A DNA stretch of 64,000 nt from Manihot esculenta (taxonomy: Eukaryota; Streptophyta; Magnoliopsida; Malpighiales; Euphorbiaceae). Below, piece by piece: positions 1 to 12,459 of this stretch. The stretch covers positions 7,744,058 through 7,808,057 of the forward strand of contig NC_035168.2 in NCBI RefSeq assembly GCF_001659605.2. Reading direction: 5' to 3'. Under the pieces are notes generated by a model. That model searched no databases, had not been told where the DNA came from, and saw only the letters and a list, made by a program, of their open reading frames with translations. Numbering within the stretch: position 1 is the stretch's first letter; each line of letters opens with the position of its first letter. The translations under genes were made by a program, and so were the position numbers.

Positions 1-86
1 ATAATACTCGAAATTAAGTCAAGAAAGAGGAATCATTTGGTTTGTTAGTTGGTCAAAGGCATAATCAGCTCCAGCATTAAAATATG

Positions 87-91
87 GTAAA
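87..91. repeat. E1 target-site duplication, left
   Basis: The sequence gtaaa lies directly before the LTR and is repeated at 9544-9548 directly after the other LTR. A 5-bp duplication is the usual product of Ty3/Gypsy integrase. Confidence 0.93.
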
Positions 92-2195
92 TGTAACGAC
101 CCCAAAAGGACCGTCACCGGCGCTAGGATTCAGGTCGGCTTAAGGCCGCCAGAACCCGTAGCAAGCCTGCTATACTCTCTGTGTACCTGTAACACTCATA
201 CATGATCATACATTTTATGTGAAAATAAAACTCTTTTCTGAACCAAGGCTTAACCTGTGCATGCACTATCTCTGTACTCTGTACTCCTGTACTCTGTACT
301 CTGTATCCCTGACTAGAGCTTGCTCTAGATGGGTTAACTCATATCTGTTAAGCCTGGTTTTCACATACAGAAAAACATATATACAGATACAGATCATGTA
401 CAAAACATATACATCACTAGGTCAAGCAACAACTATTACATCTCTTTAATATTACATGTCCACTCTAAGCTATTACAGATCTCTTTACTCTTCCTGTACT
501 CTGCTGGACTGTCCCTGTACACTGTACACTGAACCTGCAAAACTGGGGTTAAGGGAGTGGGATGAGCTCTATAGCCCAGTGAGTAGAACAGTAAAACATC
601 TCAGTAAAATATGATCTCATGGAATGCACCATATCACAAACAAGCCACATCAAGAGTAAACCTGTCACCACATAGTCCCAGTAACTCTGTGCCAGGGCGT
701 AGAATCGAGCACCTGGTCTTCCTGTCATATATGTATATGTGTATATAACACCTGTAAACTTACCATTGCCAGGGCGTAGTCAAAGGCTCCTGGACTTTGC
801 TATATACCTGCCAGGGCGTAGTCAAAGGCTCCTGGTCTTTGCTATACGTGCCAGGGCGTAGTCAAAGGCTCCTGGTCTTCCTGTCTGTGACTATGGGATC
901 ATTCAGCATTTACCCACATCAACAAATAACAATGCAATGCAACATATTCGTGGATACTAATGCAATCAACTTATGGCATAATCATGATGCATGAGATATG
1001 CTAAAACATGTCTTTGATCAATTCAAAAAGCATTAAGTTTAGTTCCACTCACCTCTGGCTATCTGAACTGACTGACTCTGCAGGCTCTGAAAACTCTGGA
1101 GCAGTACTCACTGCTGCTCTCTCTGGTTCCTCTGCTCTGTGCCTACACAGATAGACTCAAATGAGGGACCAAACATACTCGGACATACCGCTAAACATCT
1201 CCCCTTAAAACCCCTTAAAACACCTTAGACCAAACATAGAAAACATGCAAAGGAAGGCTGGACAGGGCACTTTCGGGGGCACCTTCGGCGGCCGAATGTC
1301 CCTTCCAGAGACGAAAGTCAGGCATGTTCGGCGGCCTAACTTGGACTTTCGGGGGCCGAACCTGAGTTCATCCAGAACTCAGTTTCGTGCACAAGGACGC
1401 CTGCCAATCCCTCCATCACCTGCTCAGACCTCAACACATGCATTTACCCCTTCTAAAACATGCATAAACACTTCAATAAGCATAAAGGAGCTTCAAATAA
1501 ATTAAACTCCAACAAACAACACACAACAACCATACACAAAGCATAGGAGCCATACACCCTAATATGGACAACTTATGCATACTCAAGCACAACTCCCCTT
1601 TCCCATCATCAAACTCATTTAAAACATAATAAAAACAAAGGATTCACTCTTACCCTTTGAAGAACAAAGGCTGGCGTGACCCCAAACTTGAAGAAATGAA
1701 GATTCAAGCTTCACAAGTTCTCAAACTCCACAACTTCTCAAAACTAGTTAAAACTCACCATAAACTTATTTTTCTTTGAAAGATTTGATTAGAAACTCAA
1801 GAAAATCACCAAGGGGAAACATGTGCTTGTTCCTGACCCAAAGGAGAGCTTAAGCACCTCCATAGTCGGTCATATCCACTTAAAAAAAGTGAACCACCGC
1901 TTCACGTTCGGTGGCCAAAGCTACATGTAACACCTCATCACGTTCGGGGGCCGAACATTGAGTTTAGGGGGCCGAACATGAGCTACTTTAGGCGGCCGAA
2001 CTTACACTTTAGGGGGCCGAAAGTGGCAAAACTTTCCTTAGCCTTGTTTCTTCAAAACTTATTCCTTTGCTAAAACAAAAGCTTAAAACCTAAAAACATT
2101 TTAGAAAACCTCCACTCTCCCTTCAGGGATGCTCTGACATCCTCGATTCCACCGAACGATAGGAATTCTGATGTCTGAACATGCCGGGTATTACA
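92..2195 (-). repeat. E1 3' LTR
   Basis: This is the downstream LTR in element orientation. It has the same length as its partner (2104 bp) and is almost identical to it. It abuts the purine tract at 2196. Confidence 0.95.
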
Positions 2196-2207
2196 TTCTC
2201 CCCTCCT
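2196..2207 (-). promoter_or_regulatory. E1 polypurine tract
   Basis: The minus strand reads AGGAGGGGAGAA directly against the 3' LTR, the expected position and composition of the plus-strand primer. Confidence 0.85.
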
Positions 2208-2267
2208 TAAGAACATTCGTCCTCGGATGTTCCTAAAACACACAATAAAAACATGAAACGGAGAAAA

Positions 2268-5200
2268 CTAACCGCAAAACAAATATGGATATTGCTGGAG
2301 CATAGACTCCCGCGTCTCCCAGGTGCACTCTTCGAGATTATGGTGGTTCCATAACACTTTCACCATTGGAATCTCCTTGTTCCTTAGCTGTCTGATCTGC
2401 GTGTCAAGAATCCGCACTGGCTGCTCTATATAGGTGAGATCTGTATGAATCTCCACCTCAGGCTCACTCAGAACCTGATTCGGATCTGACACAAACTGTC
2501 GTAGCATAGAAACATGAAATACCGGGTGAATCCTCTCCATAGAAGCAGGTAAATCCAGCTTATACGACACATTTCCGATCCTTTGCAACACCTCAAAGGG
2601 TCCAATGTACCGTGGAGCTAATTTACCTTTCTTCCCAAAACGAACCACTCCTTTCATTGGAGACACTTTCAGCAATACCCAATTACCCTCTTGAAACTCT
2701 AACTGCTTTCTGCGAATGTCTGCATAACTTTTCTGTCTACTCTGAGCTGTTCTGATTCTTTCTCTGATCATGGGCACCATTCTACTGGTAATGTCTACTA
2801 ACTCTGGCCCTGCAAGAGCCTTCTCTCCTACCTCTTCCCAGCAAACAGGTGATCTGCACTTCCTCCCATATAATGCTTCATAAGGAGCCATCCCAATGCT
2901 AGCATGATGACTGTTATTGTAGGCAAACTCCACCAAAGGTAGATGCTGCCTCCAAGAACCGCCAAAGTCTAACACACATAGGCGTAGCATATCCTCTATG
3001 GTCTGGATGGTCCTTTCTGACTGTCCATCAGTCTGTGGGTGGAAAGCAGTACTAAAATCCAACCTCGTGCCCATCGCACTTTGCAGACTCCGCCAAAAGC
3101 GGGAAGTAAACTGAGGTCCTCTGTCTGAAACTATAGACACTGGAACTCCATGTAATCTCACTATCTCATCCAGATAGACCTGTGCCAACTTATCCACAGA
3201 ATAGTTACTCCGTACTGGAAGAAAATGAGCAGATTTCGTGAGTCTGTCCACAATCACCCATATCGAGTCTATCCTGTTGGACGCTACTGGTAAACCCACT
3301 ACAAAATCCATGGCTATGTTCTCCCATTTCCACTCTGGAATCGGTAATGGGTTAAGCATACCGGCAGGTTTCTGATGTTCTAATTTCACCCTCTGACAAA
3401 CCTCACAGGCTGTCACGAACCGTGCCACTTCTTTCTTCATGGCTGGCCACCAATAGACCCTTTTCAGATCCTGATACATCTTGGTGGCTCCTGGGTGAAC
3501 ACTATACCTCGCATTATGAGCTTCCCTCATAATGTCTTCCTTCACACTGCCCCTATCTGGTACACAAAGTCGACTCCCATAGCGAAGGATCCCTTTACTG
3601 TCAAATCTAAACTCTGTATTGTTGCTTGACTGAACAGTCCTGGCAATTTTCAGCAATTCAGGGTCCTCATGCTGTCTCTGCGCTATCTGCTCCAGAAACA
3701 CAGGTGTCACTCTCATTTGTGCTATCACCGCACCTGTACCCGACAACTCTAGCTGTAAGCCCTCATCAAAGAGCTTATAAAGCTCTATCACAACTGGTCT
3801 CCGCTCTGCTGCTATATGGGATAAACTGCCTAGTGACTTCCGGCTTAGGGCGTCTGCGACTACATTCGCCTTACCCGGATGATACTGGATCTTACAATCA
3901 TAATCACTGAGCAATTCGACCCACCTTCTCTGCCTCAAATTCAGCTCTCTCTGACTTAAGATGTACTGTAAACTCTTGTGATCAGTGTAGATCTCGCATT
4001 TCACCCCGTAGAGGTAATGCCGCCACATCTTAAGTGCAAAGATAACTGCTGCCATCTCTAGGTCATGGGTAGGGTAATTCAACTCGTGCTTCTTCAACTG
4101 TCTAGAAGCATAAGCGATTACTCTATCACTCTGCATCAATACACAACCCAATCCCACTCGAGATGCATCACAGAACACTGTGAAATCCTTATTACTCACA
4201 GGCAGAGCTAACACTGGTGCTGTGGTCAATCTCCTCTTGAGCTCCTCAAAGCTCTCTTCACACTGGTCTGACCAGATAAACTTCTGGTTCTTCTGAGTCA
4301 ATTTGGTCATAGGAGCTGCTATCTTTGAGAAGTTCTGAACGAACCTCCTGTAGTAACCTGCCAGTCCCAGAAAACTTTTAATCTCAGTCACTGTCATGGG
4401 TCTGGGCCAGTTAGCTACAGCCTCGATCTTCTTGGGGTCTACCTCAATACCCTCTGCTGATACCACATGTCCCAAGAAGGCAATGCTCCGCAACCAAAAC
4501 TCACACTTCGAGAACTTGGCATATAAACCATGCTCTCTCAGTGTCTGCAAAACAATCCTCAGATGCTGGGCATGCTCCTCTGCATTTCTGGAATACACTA
4601 AGATATCATCGATAAACACAATGACAAAGTGATCCAGAAACTCACTGAATACCCTGTTCATGAGATCCATAAATGCTGCAGGGGCGTTAGTCAACCCGAA
4701 CGGCATCACTAAGAACTCATAATGCCCATATCTGGTCCGGAAAGCTGTCTTAGGCACATCTGCCTCTCTGACTCTCAACTGATGATACCCAGATCTCAGA
4801 TCTATCTTCGAGAAACAACCTGCTCCAGCTAGCTGGTCAAATAGATCATCAATCCGAGGTAAGGGATACCTATTCTTGATAGTGACCTTGTTCAACTGTC
4901 TGTAGTCGATACAAAGTCTGAGGGATCCATCCTTCTTTCTGACAAAGAGCACTGGAGCACCCCAAGGTGAGGTACTAGGGCGGATGAAACCCTTATCTAC
5001 CAAGTCCTGCAACTGTTCTTTCAACTCTGTTAACTCAGCTGGCGCCATCCTGTAGGGAGGAATAGAGATAGGTCTAGTACCTGGCAGTAATTCAATTTCA
5101 AACCCTATCTCCCTATCAGGTGGTAGTCCTGGCAAATCGTCTGGGAACACATCGAGAAACTCTCGGACTACTGGTACTGTGGCTGGTTCCCTCACCTGAC

Positions 5201-7211
5201 TGTCTAGCTCTCTCACATGAGCTAGAAACCCCTGACAACCCCTCCTAAGCAAACGACGAGCCTGAAGGGCTGAAATCATACCTCTGGGTGTACCTCTCCT
5301 GTCTCCTCTGAAGACACACTCTGACCCATCCTGGTCTCTGAGACTCACTAGCTTCTCTCGACAGTCCAACGTAGCACTATATGTAGATAACCAATCCATC
5401 CCTAGAATGACATCAAAATCTGTCAAGTCTAGAACCACAAGGTCAGCTGGAAGGCATCTACTCTCAATAAACACTGGACTGAAACGACAGACTGACACTG
5501 CCACTGATGGGTCACATCTAGGTCCACTGACCCAGAGAGGATACTCTAACTCAGAACTGATCAAACCCAACCTCTCTATGGCTCTCGAAGCAATAAAGGA
5601 ATGAGAAGCACCGGGGTCCATCAAAGCATACACATCTGAACACCCAATGATGAGATTACCTGACACCACTGTGTTCGACGTGTTAGCCTCCTCCTGTGTC
5701 ACTGTGAAAAGCCGTGCTGGGGCTACCGGATTTCCACCTCGGGAACCTGCTGCTGAAGTAGAGGCTACCCCTCTACCTCTGCCTCTGCCACTAGTCTGAG
5801 GCATGACTGGAGCTGCTGGCCGTACAACTGGCTGAACCACACTGCCTGAACTCATCTGCTGGGATGGTACAAAGGTCATCTGCGGACAATCTCGAGCAAT
5901 ATGCCCTTCCTGTCCACATCGAAAACAAGCTGTAGATCCCAACCGACAAACTCCTCCATGTGGTTTTCCGCATCGTCTGCAGACTGGAGCTGTGCCAGAG
6001 CTTGAGCCACTACCTATTCCCAGACCTGACTTGACTTTATTCCAGAACCCTTTCCTTGTTCCTCTCGCTCTATCCCATCTTTTACTGCCTGTAGAACCTG
6101 AACTGGGGGCCTTAGAACCCGAAGCCTGTGCCTTTGACTGTTTCTGAATATTGGCACTAGCTTCCATTTTCCTGGCTGCATCTATAATAGAGTGAAAACT
6201 CTCCTTTTCTGCTGGAAGGATCAAAGAAGAATACCTGGGATGAAGTCTCATGGTATATCTCCTTGCCTTCTTCTGATCAGTATCATAGGCTTGACCCACG
6301 TACTGAAGCAGATCCAGAAACTTATCTGTAAATTCATCCACAGTCATCTCATCTGTTTGTCTCAACTGTTCAAACTCAATTATCTTCATCTCCCTCGAAC
6401 TATCAGGAAAAGCCCACCCTGCAAACTCATTAGCGAACTCTCCCCATGACATGCTGTCCATTCTAGGCTCCACATAATTCTTAAACCATTCTCTGGCTTT
6501 CCTGCATTTTATTGTGAAACCTGCCATCTCAATGGCTCTCCTATCATCTGCTCCCAATTCACTGGTGATCATCCTAACTGCTCTGAGGTAATCAAATGGA
6601 TCATCTCCCGTATTGTATTTAGGAGCATCCAATTTCAAATACTCCGTCATTTGAACTTTACCTCCAGATGAGCTAGGTTCATGTCTATCAACAACAGGGG
6701 CTACTGGTTCTGGTGGTAGTACTGGTTCATTTGGTTCATTTGGCTCTAGGTGTGCTGCACTTGGATGTATAGGGGAAGATGGATACCTCGGATATGGGGG
6801 ATAATAGTGAGGATATGGCATATATGGCATGTATGTAGGATATGGGTCAAAACGAGAGTATTCCGACATACCCTCCATCGGATACTCTGGCTCCTGAAAC
6901 AAGGATGGATAGCCATAACCTGAGGCCTGAACACCTCCCAAAGATTCTCCCATACCTTCCTCAAAACTGCCTATACCCATGCTATCATCTCTAGACTGAT
7001 CAATCTCCATAGCTTCCCTTCTCTCCTCTGATCTTCCTCCCCTCACTGTTCCTCTTCTGCTCTCGTCTACAGACCTTCTAGGGTCTATCGACGTACCTTC
7101 CCTGCTAGATCTCTGAGACCTTGCCCTTGGCAATGCAGGAGGACGAGCAGCTGGTCTCTCACTCTCTGGTGGGACTCCAGTCAATCGAGCTGATCGACGA
7201 GTTCCTCGCAT
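2268..7211 (-). CDS. E1 gag-pol polyprotein (chromovirus)
   Basis: An uninterrupted frame of 1647 residues. I start it at the ATG at 7211 ([10 protein letters not shown]) rather than the upstream in-frame ATG at 7292, because every related copy shares this start and an acceptor-like CAG lies just before it. Order: proline/tyrosine-rich N-terminus and gag capsid domain; two zinc knuckles, the second [14 protein letters not shown] from residue 429; aspartic protease with DPGAS (Asp532); reverse transcriptase with FIDD (Asp868-Asp869); RNase H with DAS near 1015; integrase with its HHCC finger and core (VSDRG, Asp near 1363); and a C-terminal chromodomain in about the last 90 residues ([10 protein letters not shown], then CTWE). 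All key residues are present, so the protein looks functional. It makes the capsid, processes itself, copies the RNA and integrates the cDNA. Confidence 0.95.
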   Translation of the reverse strand: MRGTRRSARLTGVPPESERPAARPPALPRARSQRSSREGTSIDPRRSVDESRRGTVRGGRSEERREAMEIDQSRDDSMGIGSFEEGMGESLGGVQASGYGYPSLFQEPEYPMEGMSEYSRFDPYPTYMPYMPYPHYYPPYPRYPSSPIHPSAAHLEPNEPNEPVLPPEPVAPVVDRHEPSSSGGKVQMTEYLKLDAPKYNTGDDPFDYLRAVRMITSELGADDRRAIEMAGFTIKCRKAREWFKNYVEPRMDSMSWGEFANEFAGWAFPDSSREMKIIEFEQLRQTDEMTVDEFTDKFLDLLQYVGQAYDTDQKKARRYTMRLHPRYSSLILPAEKESFHSIIDAARKMEASANIQKQSKAQASGSKAPSSGSTGSKRWDRARGTRKGFWNKVKSGLGIGSGSSSGTAPVCRRCGKPHGGVCRLGSTACFRCGQEGHIARDCPQMTFVPSQQMSSGSVVQPVVRPAAPVMPQTSGRGRGRGVASTSAAGSRGGNPVAPARLFTVTQEEANTSNTVVSGNLIIGCSDVYALMDPGASHSFIASRAIERLGLISSELEYPLWVSGPRCDPSVAVSVCRFSPVFIESRCLPADLVVLDLTDFDVILGMDWLSTYSATLDCREKLVSLRDQDGSECVFRGDRRGTPRGMISALQARRLLRRGCQGFLAHVRELDSQVREPATVPVVREFLDVFPDDLPGLPPDREIGFEIELLPGTRPISIPPYRMAPAELTELKEQLQDLVDKGFIRPSTSPWGAPVLFVRKKDGSLRLCIDYRQLNKVTIKNRYPLPRIDDLFDQLAGAGCFSKIDLRSGYHQLRVREADVPKTAFRTRYGHYEFLVMPFGLTNAPAAFMDLMNRVFSEFLDHFVIVFIDDILVYSRNAEEHAQHLRIVLQTLREHGLYAKFSKCEFWLRSIAFLGHVVSAEGIEVDPKKIEAVANWPRPMTVTEIKSFLGLAGYYRRFVQNFSKIAAPMTKLTQKNQKFIWSDQCEESFEELKRRLTTAPVLALPVSNKDFTVFCDASRVGLGCVLMQSDRVIAYASRQLKKHELNYPTHDLEMAAVIFALKMWRHYLYGVKCEIYTDHKSLQYILSQRELNLRQRRWVELLSDYDCKIQYHPGKANVVADALSRKSLGSLSHIAAERRPVVIELYKLFDEGLQLELSGTGAVIAQMRVTPVFLEQIAQRQHEDPELLKIARTVQSSNNTEFRFDSKGILRYGSRLCVPDRGSVKEDIMREAHNARYSVHPGATKMYQDLKRVYWWPAMKKEVARFVTACEVCQRVKLEHQKPAGMLNPLPIPEWKWENIAMDFVVGLPVASNRIDSIWVIVDRLTKSAHFLPVRSNYSVDKLAQVYLDEIVRLHGVPVSIVSDRGPQFTSRFWRSLQSAMGTRLDFSTAFHPQTDGQSERTIQTIEDMLRLCVLDFGGSWRQHLPLVEFAYNNSHHASIGMAPYEALYGRKCRSPVCWEEVGEKALAGPELVDITSRMVPMIRERIRTAQSRQKSYADIRRKQLEFQEGNWVLLKVSPMKGVVRFGKKGKLAPRYIGPFEVLQRIGNVSYKLDLPASMERIHPVFHVSMLRQFVSDPNQVLSEPEVEIHTDLTYIEQPVRILDTQIRQLRNKEIPMVKVLWNHHNLEECTWETRESMLQQYPYLFCG

Positions 7212-7420
7212 CTTTACTCTGGAAACACAACATATAACATACCACTTTAGCACATAACTATCACATATCACATAACAATCATACACATACAATACTCATG
7301 GCATATCATAGCAGATAGGACTCAAGACCCTATCCTAGTGGACATGATTTCCTATTGTGCTTGACCACTTCTAACCTGTCTGAGCCCAACACTGTCTCTA
7401 TCGGTCCGATCATGTGAACC

Positions 7421-7436
7421 TAGGGCTCTGATACCA
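7421..7436 (-). promoter_or_regulatory. E1 primer binding site
   Basis: On the minus strand this reads TGGTATCAGAGCCCTA, three bases from the LTR end. The first 13 bases match the complement of the 3' end of plant initiator methionine tRNA, the usual primer for minus-strand synthesis in these elements. Confidence 0.92.
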
Positions 7437-7439
7437 ATC

Positions 7440-9543
7440 TGTAACGACCCCAAAAGGACCGTCACCGGCGCTAGGATTCAGGTCGGCTTAAGGCCGCCAG
7501 AACCCGTAGCAAGCCTGCTATACTCTCTGTGTACCTGTAACACTCATACATGATCATACATTTTATGTGAAAATAAAACTCTTTTCTGAACCAAGGCTTA
7601 ACCTGTGCATGCACTATCTCTGTACTCTGTACTCCTGTACTCTGTACTCTGTATCCCTGACTAGAGCTTGCTCTAGATGGGTTAACTCATATCTGTTAAG
7701 CCTGGTTTTCACATACAGAAAAACATATATACAGATACAGATCATGTACAAAACATATACATCACTAGGTCAAGCAACAACTATTACATCTCTTTAATAT
7801 TACATGTCCACTCTAAGCTATTACAGATCTCTTTACTCTTCCTGTACTCTGCTGGACTGTCCCTGTACACTGTACACTGAACCTGCAAAACTGGGGTTAA
7901 GGGAGTGGGATGAGCTCTATAGCCCAGTGAGTAGAACAGTAAAACATCTCAGTAAAATATGATCTCATGGAATGCACCATATCACAGACAAGCCACATCA
8001 AGAGTAAACCTGTCACCACATAGTCCCAGTAACTCTGTGCCAGGGCGTAGAATCGAGCACCTGGTCTTCCTGTCATATATGTATATGTGTATATAACACC
8101 TGTAAACTTACCATTGCCAGGGCGTAGTCAAAGGCTCCTGGACTTTGCTATATACCTGCCAGGGCGTAGTCAAAGGCTCCTGGTCTTTGCTATACGTGCC
8201 AGGGCGTAGTCAAAGGCTCCTGGTCTTCCTGTCTGTGACTATGGGATCATTCAGCATTTACCCACATCAACAAATAACAATGCAATGCAACATATTCGTG
8301 GATACTAATGCAATCAACTTATGGCATAATCATGATGCATGAGATATGCTAAAACATGTCTTTGATCAATTCAAAAAGCATTAAGTTTAGTTCCACTCAC
8401 CTCTGGCTATCTGAACTGACTGACTCTGCAGGCTCTGAAAACTCTGGAGCAGTACTCACTGCTGCTCTCTCTGGTTCCTCTGCTCTGTGCCTACACAGAT
8501 AGACTCAAATGAGGGACCAAACATACTCGGACATACCGCTAAACATCTCCCCTTAAAACCCCTTAAAACACCTTAGACCAAACATAGAAAACATGCAAAG
8601 GAAGGCTGGACAGGGCACTTTCGGGGGCACCTTCGGCGGCCGAATGTCCCTTCCAGAGACGAAAGTCAGGCATGTTCGGCGGCCTAACTTGGACTTTCGG
8701 GGGCCGAACCTGAGTTCATCCAGAACTCAGTTTCGTGCACAAGGACGCCTGCCAATCCCTCCATCACCTGCTCAGACCTCAACACATGCATTTACCCCTT
8801 CTAAAACATGCATAAACACTTCAATAAGCATAAAGGAGCTTCAAATAAATTAAACTCCAACAAACAACACACAACAACCATACACAAAGCATAGGAGCCA
8901 TACACCCTAATATGGACAACTTATGCATACTCAAGCACAACTCCCCTTTCCCATCATCAAACTCATTTAAAACATAATAAAAACAAAGGATTCACTCTTA
9001 CCCTTTGAAGAACAAAGGCTGGCGTGACCCCAAACTTGAAGAAATGAAGATTCAAGCTTCACAAGTTCTCAAACTCCACAACTTCTCAAAACTAGTTAAA
9101 ACTCACCATAAACTTATTTTTCTTTGAAAGATTTGATTAGAAACTCAAGAAAATCACCAAGGGGAAACATGTGCTTGTTCCTGACCCAAAGGAGAGCTTA
9201 AGCACCTCCATAGTCGGTCATATCCACTTAAAAAAAGTGAACCACCGCTTCACGTTCGGTGGCCAAAGCTACATGTAACACCTCATCACGTTCGGGGGCC
9301 GAACATTGAGTTTAGGGGGCCGAACATGAGCTACTTTAGGCGGCCGAACTTACACTTTAGGGGGCCGAAAGTGGCAAAACTTTCCTTAGCCTTGTTTCTT
9401 CAAAACTTATTCCTTTGCTAAAACAAAAGCTTAAAACCTAAAAACATTTTAGAAAACCTCCACTCTCCCTTCAGGGATGCTCTGACATCCTCGATTCCAC
9501 CGAACGATAGGAATTCTGATGTCTGAACATGCCGGGTATTACA
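7440..9543 (-). repeat. E1 5' LTR
   Basis: This is the upstream LTR in element orientation and holds the promoter. It runs from TGTAATACCC (at 9543) to GTCGTTACA (at 7440). It contains the GCC-palindrome clusters (about 8630-8705 and 9280-9370), a donor-like site at 9001/9000, an exon-like block at 8401-8490 and a hairpin repeat array at 8039-8226. I could not find a clear TATA box at the position where related LTRs have one. Confidence 0.95.
8039..8226. repeat. E1 5' LTR hairpin repeat array
   Basis: Four spaced copies of a unit beginning gccagggcgtag and ending cctggtct. Each unit starts CCAGG and ends CCTGG, so single-stranded RNA or DNA could form short hairpins. The matching array in the 3' LTR is at 691-878. 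Confidence 0.8.
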
Positions 9544-9548
9544 GTAAA
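9544..9548. repeat. E1 target-site duplication, right
   Basis: The second copy of gtaaa, matching 87-91. Confidence 0.93.
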
Positions 9549-10429
9549 GGTATGCAAATATCAGCTAATTAAGGTGTCAAGGTGGGACCCAGTGTTTTAC
9601 GGTGGGTCCATGTGATCATCCAATATAATTGTTCAAACTGACCACCTTAACTTTAATTTAAGGTCAATTCTGATGAGATATGATGGATTCTACTTTTCAC
9701 AACAAAATTTCCATTTATAAGTAAAGTTTTATGTCACATTGATGGTTCGATTGCTTAAAAGGTAGCCGTAAATTAAAGAGCTCATTTATCAATCGGTAGA
9801 TATGATGATACTAATTCTATGAATACAGAATGCATGACATGCAAGATGTTTATATTATTTTTATATTATTTTTTAGTGTTTAATTATTTTCATATTTATT
9901 AATTATTATAATTCTATTAATTATATTTTTTTTAAAATAAAAATTAAAAATTAAAAGAATAAAATTTAAAATTGCTCAAATTTATTTAAATGTACTTGAT
10001 GTTAAGTATGTAAATGCTTTTTTTATGATTTTAATAAATATAAATAATAAAATATGTAAATTTTTATAAAAGAAATATGAATGTGGAAGGACACATGAAG
10101 ATATAACAAATTAAATATAATAAAGAAGGAAGGAGTAAATTTAGGAGAATTAAAAAGTTTTCGTCTTGTATTCTCTTTGTGATGTTCTCGCATTTTCTTC
10201 TTCCTTAAACTTAATTTCTTTTTTCTCTTCCCCATAAAAAACAATCTGCGTCAATTAACTATTGATGAAAAAGAAAATATTATTGTCTCTATTAAGAGCT
10301 CCAAAAATATTCCGATCGTCACTTATGATTTTTATATGGTGAGAATATTTCTCACATATAATCTAATCAATCTTCAAAATATACAGACCTTTTAGTTTTT
10401 GTGTGGAATTTTTTTCGTAATTTTTTATA
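9549..10429. other. AT-rich intergenic DNA
   Basis: The sequence becomes strongly AT-rich after E1. I see no coding, RNA or transposon signature that I can support here. The short open frames look like chance. Confidence 0.6.
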
Positions 10430-10990
10430 TTTTGATGGTTGCTTCTCAGTCAATAGATAAGGGTTGGGAGGAGATCTTTCGTTAATTTGCAAGAGTCATG
10501 TGTCTGTTTCTATAGTTAACTTTTTTTCGAATTTTATTGATTCAGTTGTTTCAGAAGGTAATGTTCAATTGAGGTTTACGGGTTATTATGGATTTCCGGA
10601 ATCGCAACGACGACGTCAGTCTTGAAACCTTATTCGAATTTTATCTCGTAGAAACTCTCTTTCGTAACTTTGTTCGGGAGATTTTAATGATTTATACTCT
10701 AGAGATGAGAAAAAATAAAAAGTATCTTTACCAAATTATCTTATGCAGGGGTTTAGACAGACACTTGAGAAGTATTTTTGTCAAATTATTTTATGTAGGG
10801 ATTTGATTTTGAATGACTGTAAATTTTTATTAAACTGTAGAACTGATATTTCTAAGATGATTTCGTCATAGTGCTACTCTAACCGCTTACATTTTGGCAA
10901 GAGAATCTATTAGGTATAATCATCATTCTGTTTGGAATGATATCTCTTTATTTAACAGAATTTTATTAATTCAATAGATAGTTTTGTTTT
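10430..10990 (+). pseudogene. L1-type LINE remnant (endonuclease and RNase H scraps)
   Basis: Plus-strand translation gives a decayed LINE ORF2. Around 10575-10710 it reads FTGYYGFPESQRRRQ followed shortly by SGDFNDL, matching the endonuclease blocks 'TGFYG.PE..RR..SW' and 'GDFN' of plant L1 elements. After an internal deletion, the end (about 10880-10970) resembles the C-terminus of the LINE RNase H domain (LARES, then SVWND). There are several stops and frame breaks, so it is not functional. The limits are approximate. The assignment rests on motif recall without a database match. Confidence 0.65.
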
Positions 10991-12459
10991 AAAAAAAATA
11001 AGAAGGAAGATAAAAAATAATAATAATAAATTTTACAATTTTAGATATTTTAGAAATATAACAAATTAATAAATAATATAAACATACAAGCCATTATTGT
11101 CTTTACAAGTTCACCTCCTATCCAAATAATATAAGTTCACCAAACCATTGTTCGACATAACCTTCTTCCAAATATAATTAAATTAATAAAATATATCTTA
11201 CCTATTATTGCTTCACTAACCTCGCACAGTAATAAATTTAGATTTCACAACATATCTTTATACCGTTAATAAAAAATTAATAAAAATATCAGCAAAAACC
11301 TAATGATGTGCATAAACTCCATATTTTAAATTTTTTTAAATATTTTTATACTAATTTAAAGCATTATCACTCGTATAACAGTTTTTACTCGAACCGAAAA
11401 ATCATATTTAATTATATTAAAATTAAAAAAATTAATCCCCATAAGAATTTAATTATACTCAACTGAATTTATTTAATTATTTAATTTTAATTTTTTATAA
11501 AAATTATACTGCAACTAAATAAAAATCGCAATGAAGAATTATATATATATATATTTTTAATAATTTTAGTGATATTATTATTCTATTATATAATTTTAAT
11601 AATATATTTTATTATTAAAAATATATTATTTTATTTAAATATTTCAAATCTTAATTTTATAAACTATTAAATATCATATAGTAAAAAATTATAAATATGT
11701 CAGAATATAAATAAAAATAGATATTGTTTTGAAATATTTGATACTTAATTTAATAAAAAGTTTAATATACACTTCCTCTTTAATTATTTTTATGTTTAAT
11801 GTTATCTAACTGTTTTTATAAATTAAATTATTCATATAATTTATATATAACTCTTTTATTAAAAATTTTTAATAATATAATTTAAATAATTTAATTTATT
11901 AAATATTGTTAATTTTACTTAAATAGATTATGTATGTGTGTTTATATGTGTAAGTATTCAAAAAAATATTAATTTTTTCAATCCTTTAATTATTTTATAA
12001 TTTTTCATTTTCTGAGTAACCCATATACTAATATTTGCAAGTGTTCTGAAATTCCACAAAATTCATAATTTATTTTTTATTTTTTTAATAATAAATAATT
12101 TAATTCTTAAATTTTTATTTTATTAATAAAATAAGTTTTCTGTTAAATTTATCGTTAGTTAATTTTAATTGAATAAATCAATTTAAATTAAATGAATTAA
12201 ATTATTATAAATATTAAAATTTTAAGGACTAAATTATTATAAATTATTAAAATTAAATGACTGTTTGTTTTGATTCTTTTGAAAGGATTACCATCTCTTT
12301 TCCAAGCGATTGCAGACTCGATGTGGTCTCACCATGATAGATGATTGAGATGAACTTCAATACAATTTGCAACACATTTTTATTCAAAACAAAGAGAATG
12401 AAGCACCTGCTGTAGCAAATTTAACAGATTCACTACAATGTTGGACTGCAATAAACTAT
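10991..12459. other. AT-rich intergenic DNA downstream of SCPL gene 1
   Basis: Very AT-rich sequence with TA and T/A runs (for example near 11540-11640). It includes the 3' flank and presumably the 3' UTR of the carboxypeptidase gene. I see no other gene. Confidence 0.6.

Larger units (their letters stand above)
7219..9001 (-). other. E1 candidate leader intron
   Basis: On the minus strand a donor-like GGGTAAGAG (GT at 9001-9000) lies in the 5' LTR and an acceptor-like TTTCCAG (AG at 7220-7219) lies 7 bases before the gag ATG. Removing this 1783-bp interval would delete the rest of the LTR and the primer site from the mRNA. An internal exon-like block at 8401-8490 has acceptor- and donor-like edges. 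This is inferred from site conservation with E2-E5 and has no transcript evidence. Confidence 0.4.
92..9543 (-). mobile_element. E1: complete Ty3/Gypsy chromovirus
   Basis: A full-length LTR retrotransposon read on the minus strand. Two 2104-bp LTRs (92-2195 and 7440-9543) begin TGTAACGACC and end GGGTATTACA on the plus strand. They flank one long gag-pol frame, with a primer site next to the right LTR and a purine tract next to the left LTR. The 5-bp direct repeat gtaaa occurs at 87-91 and 9544-9548, which fixes both ends. By eye I found one LTR difference (A/G near 646 and 7987), so insertion is very recent. The chromodomain and domain order place it among chromoviruses. The Tekay/Del assignment is from family knowledge and is tentative. 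Confidence 0.96.

Noticed and set aside
219..449. Short open frames repeated in the E1 and E3 LTRs (for example 219-449, 797-994, 1245-1505)
   Set aside because: They lie in LTRs opposite to the direction of transcription, are duplicated only because LTRs are, and show no domain.
2268..7292. Start of E1 gag-pol at the upstream ATG (7292)
   Set aside because: The added 27 residues are not shared with E2 or E4, while [10 protein letters not shown] is. The acceptor-like CAG lies between the two ATGs.
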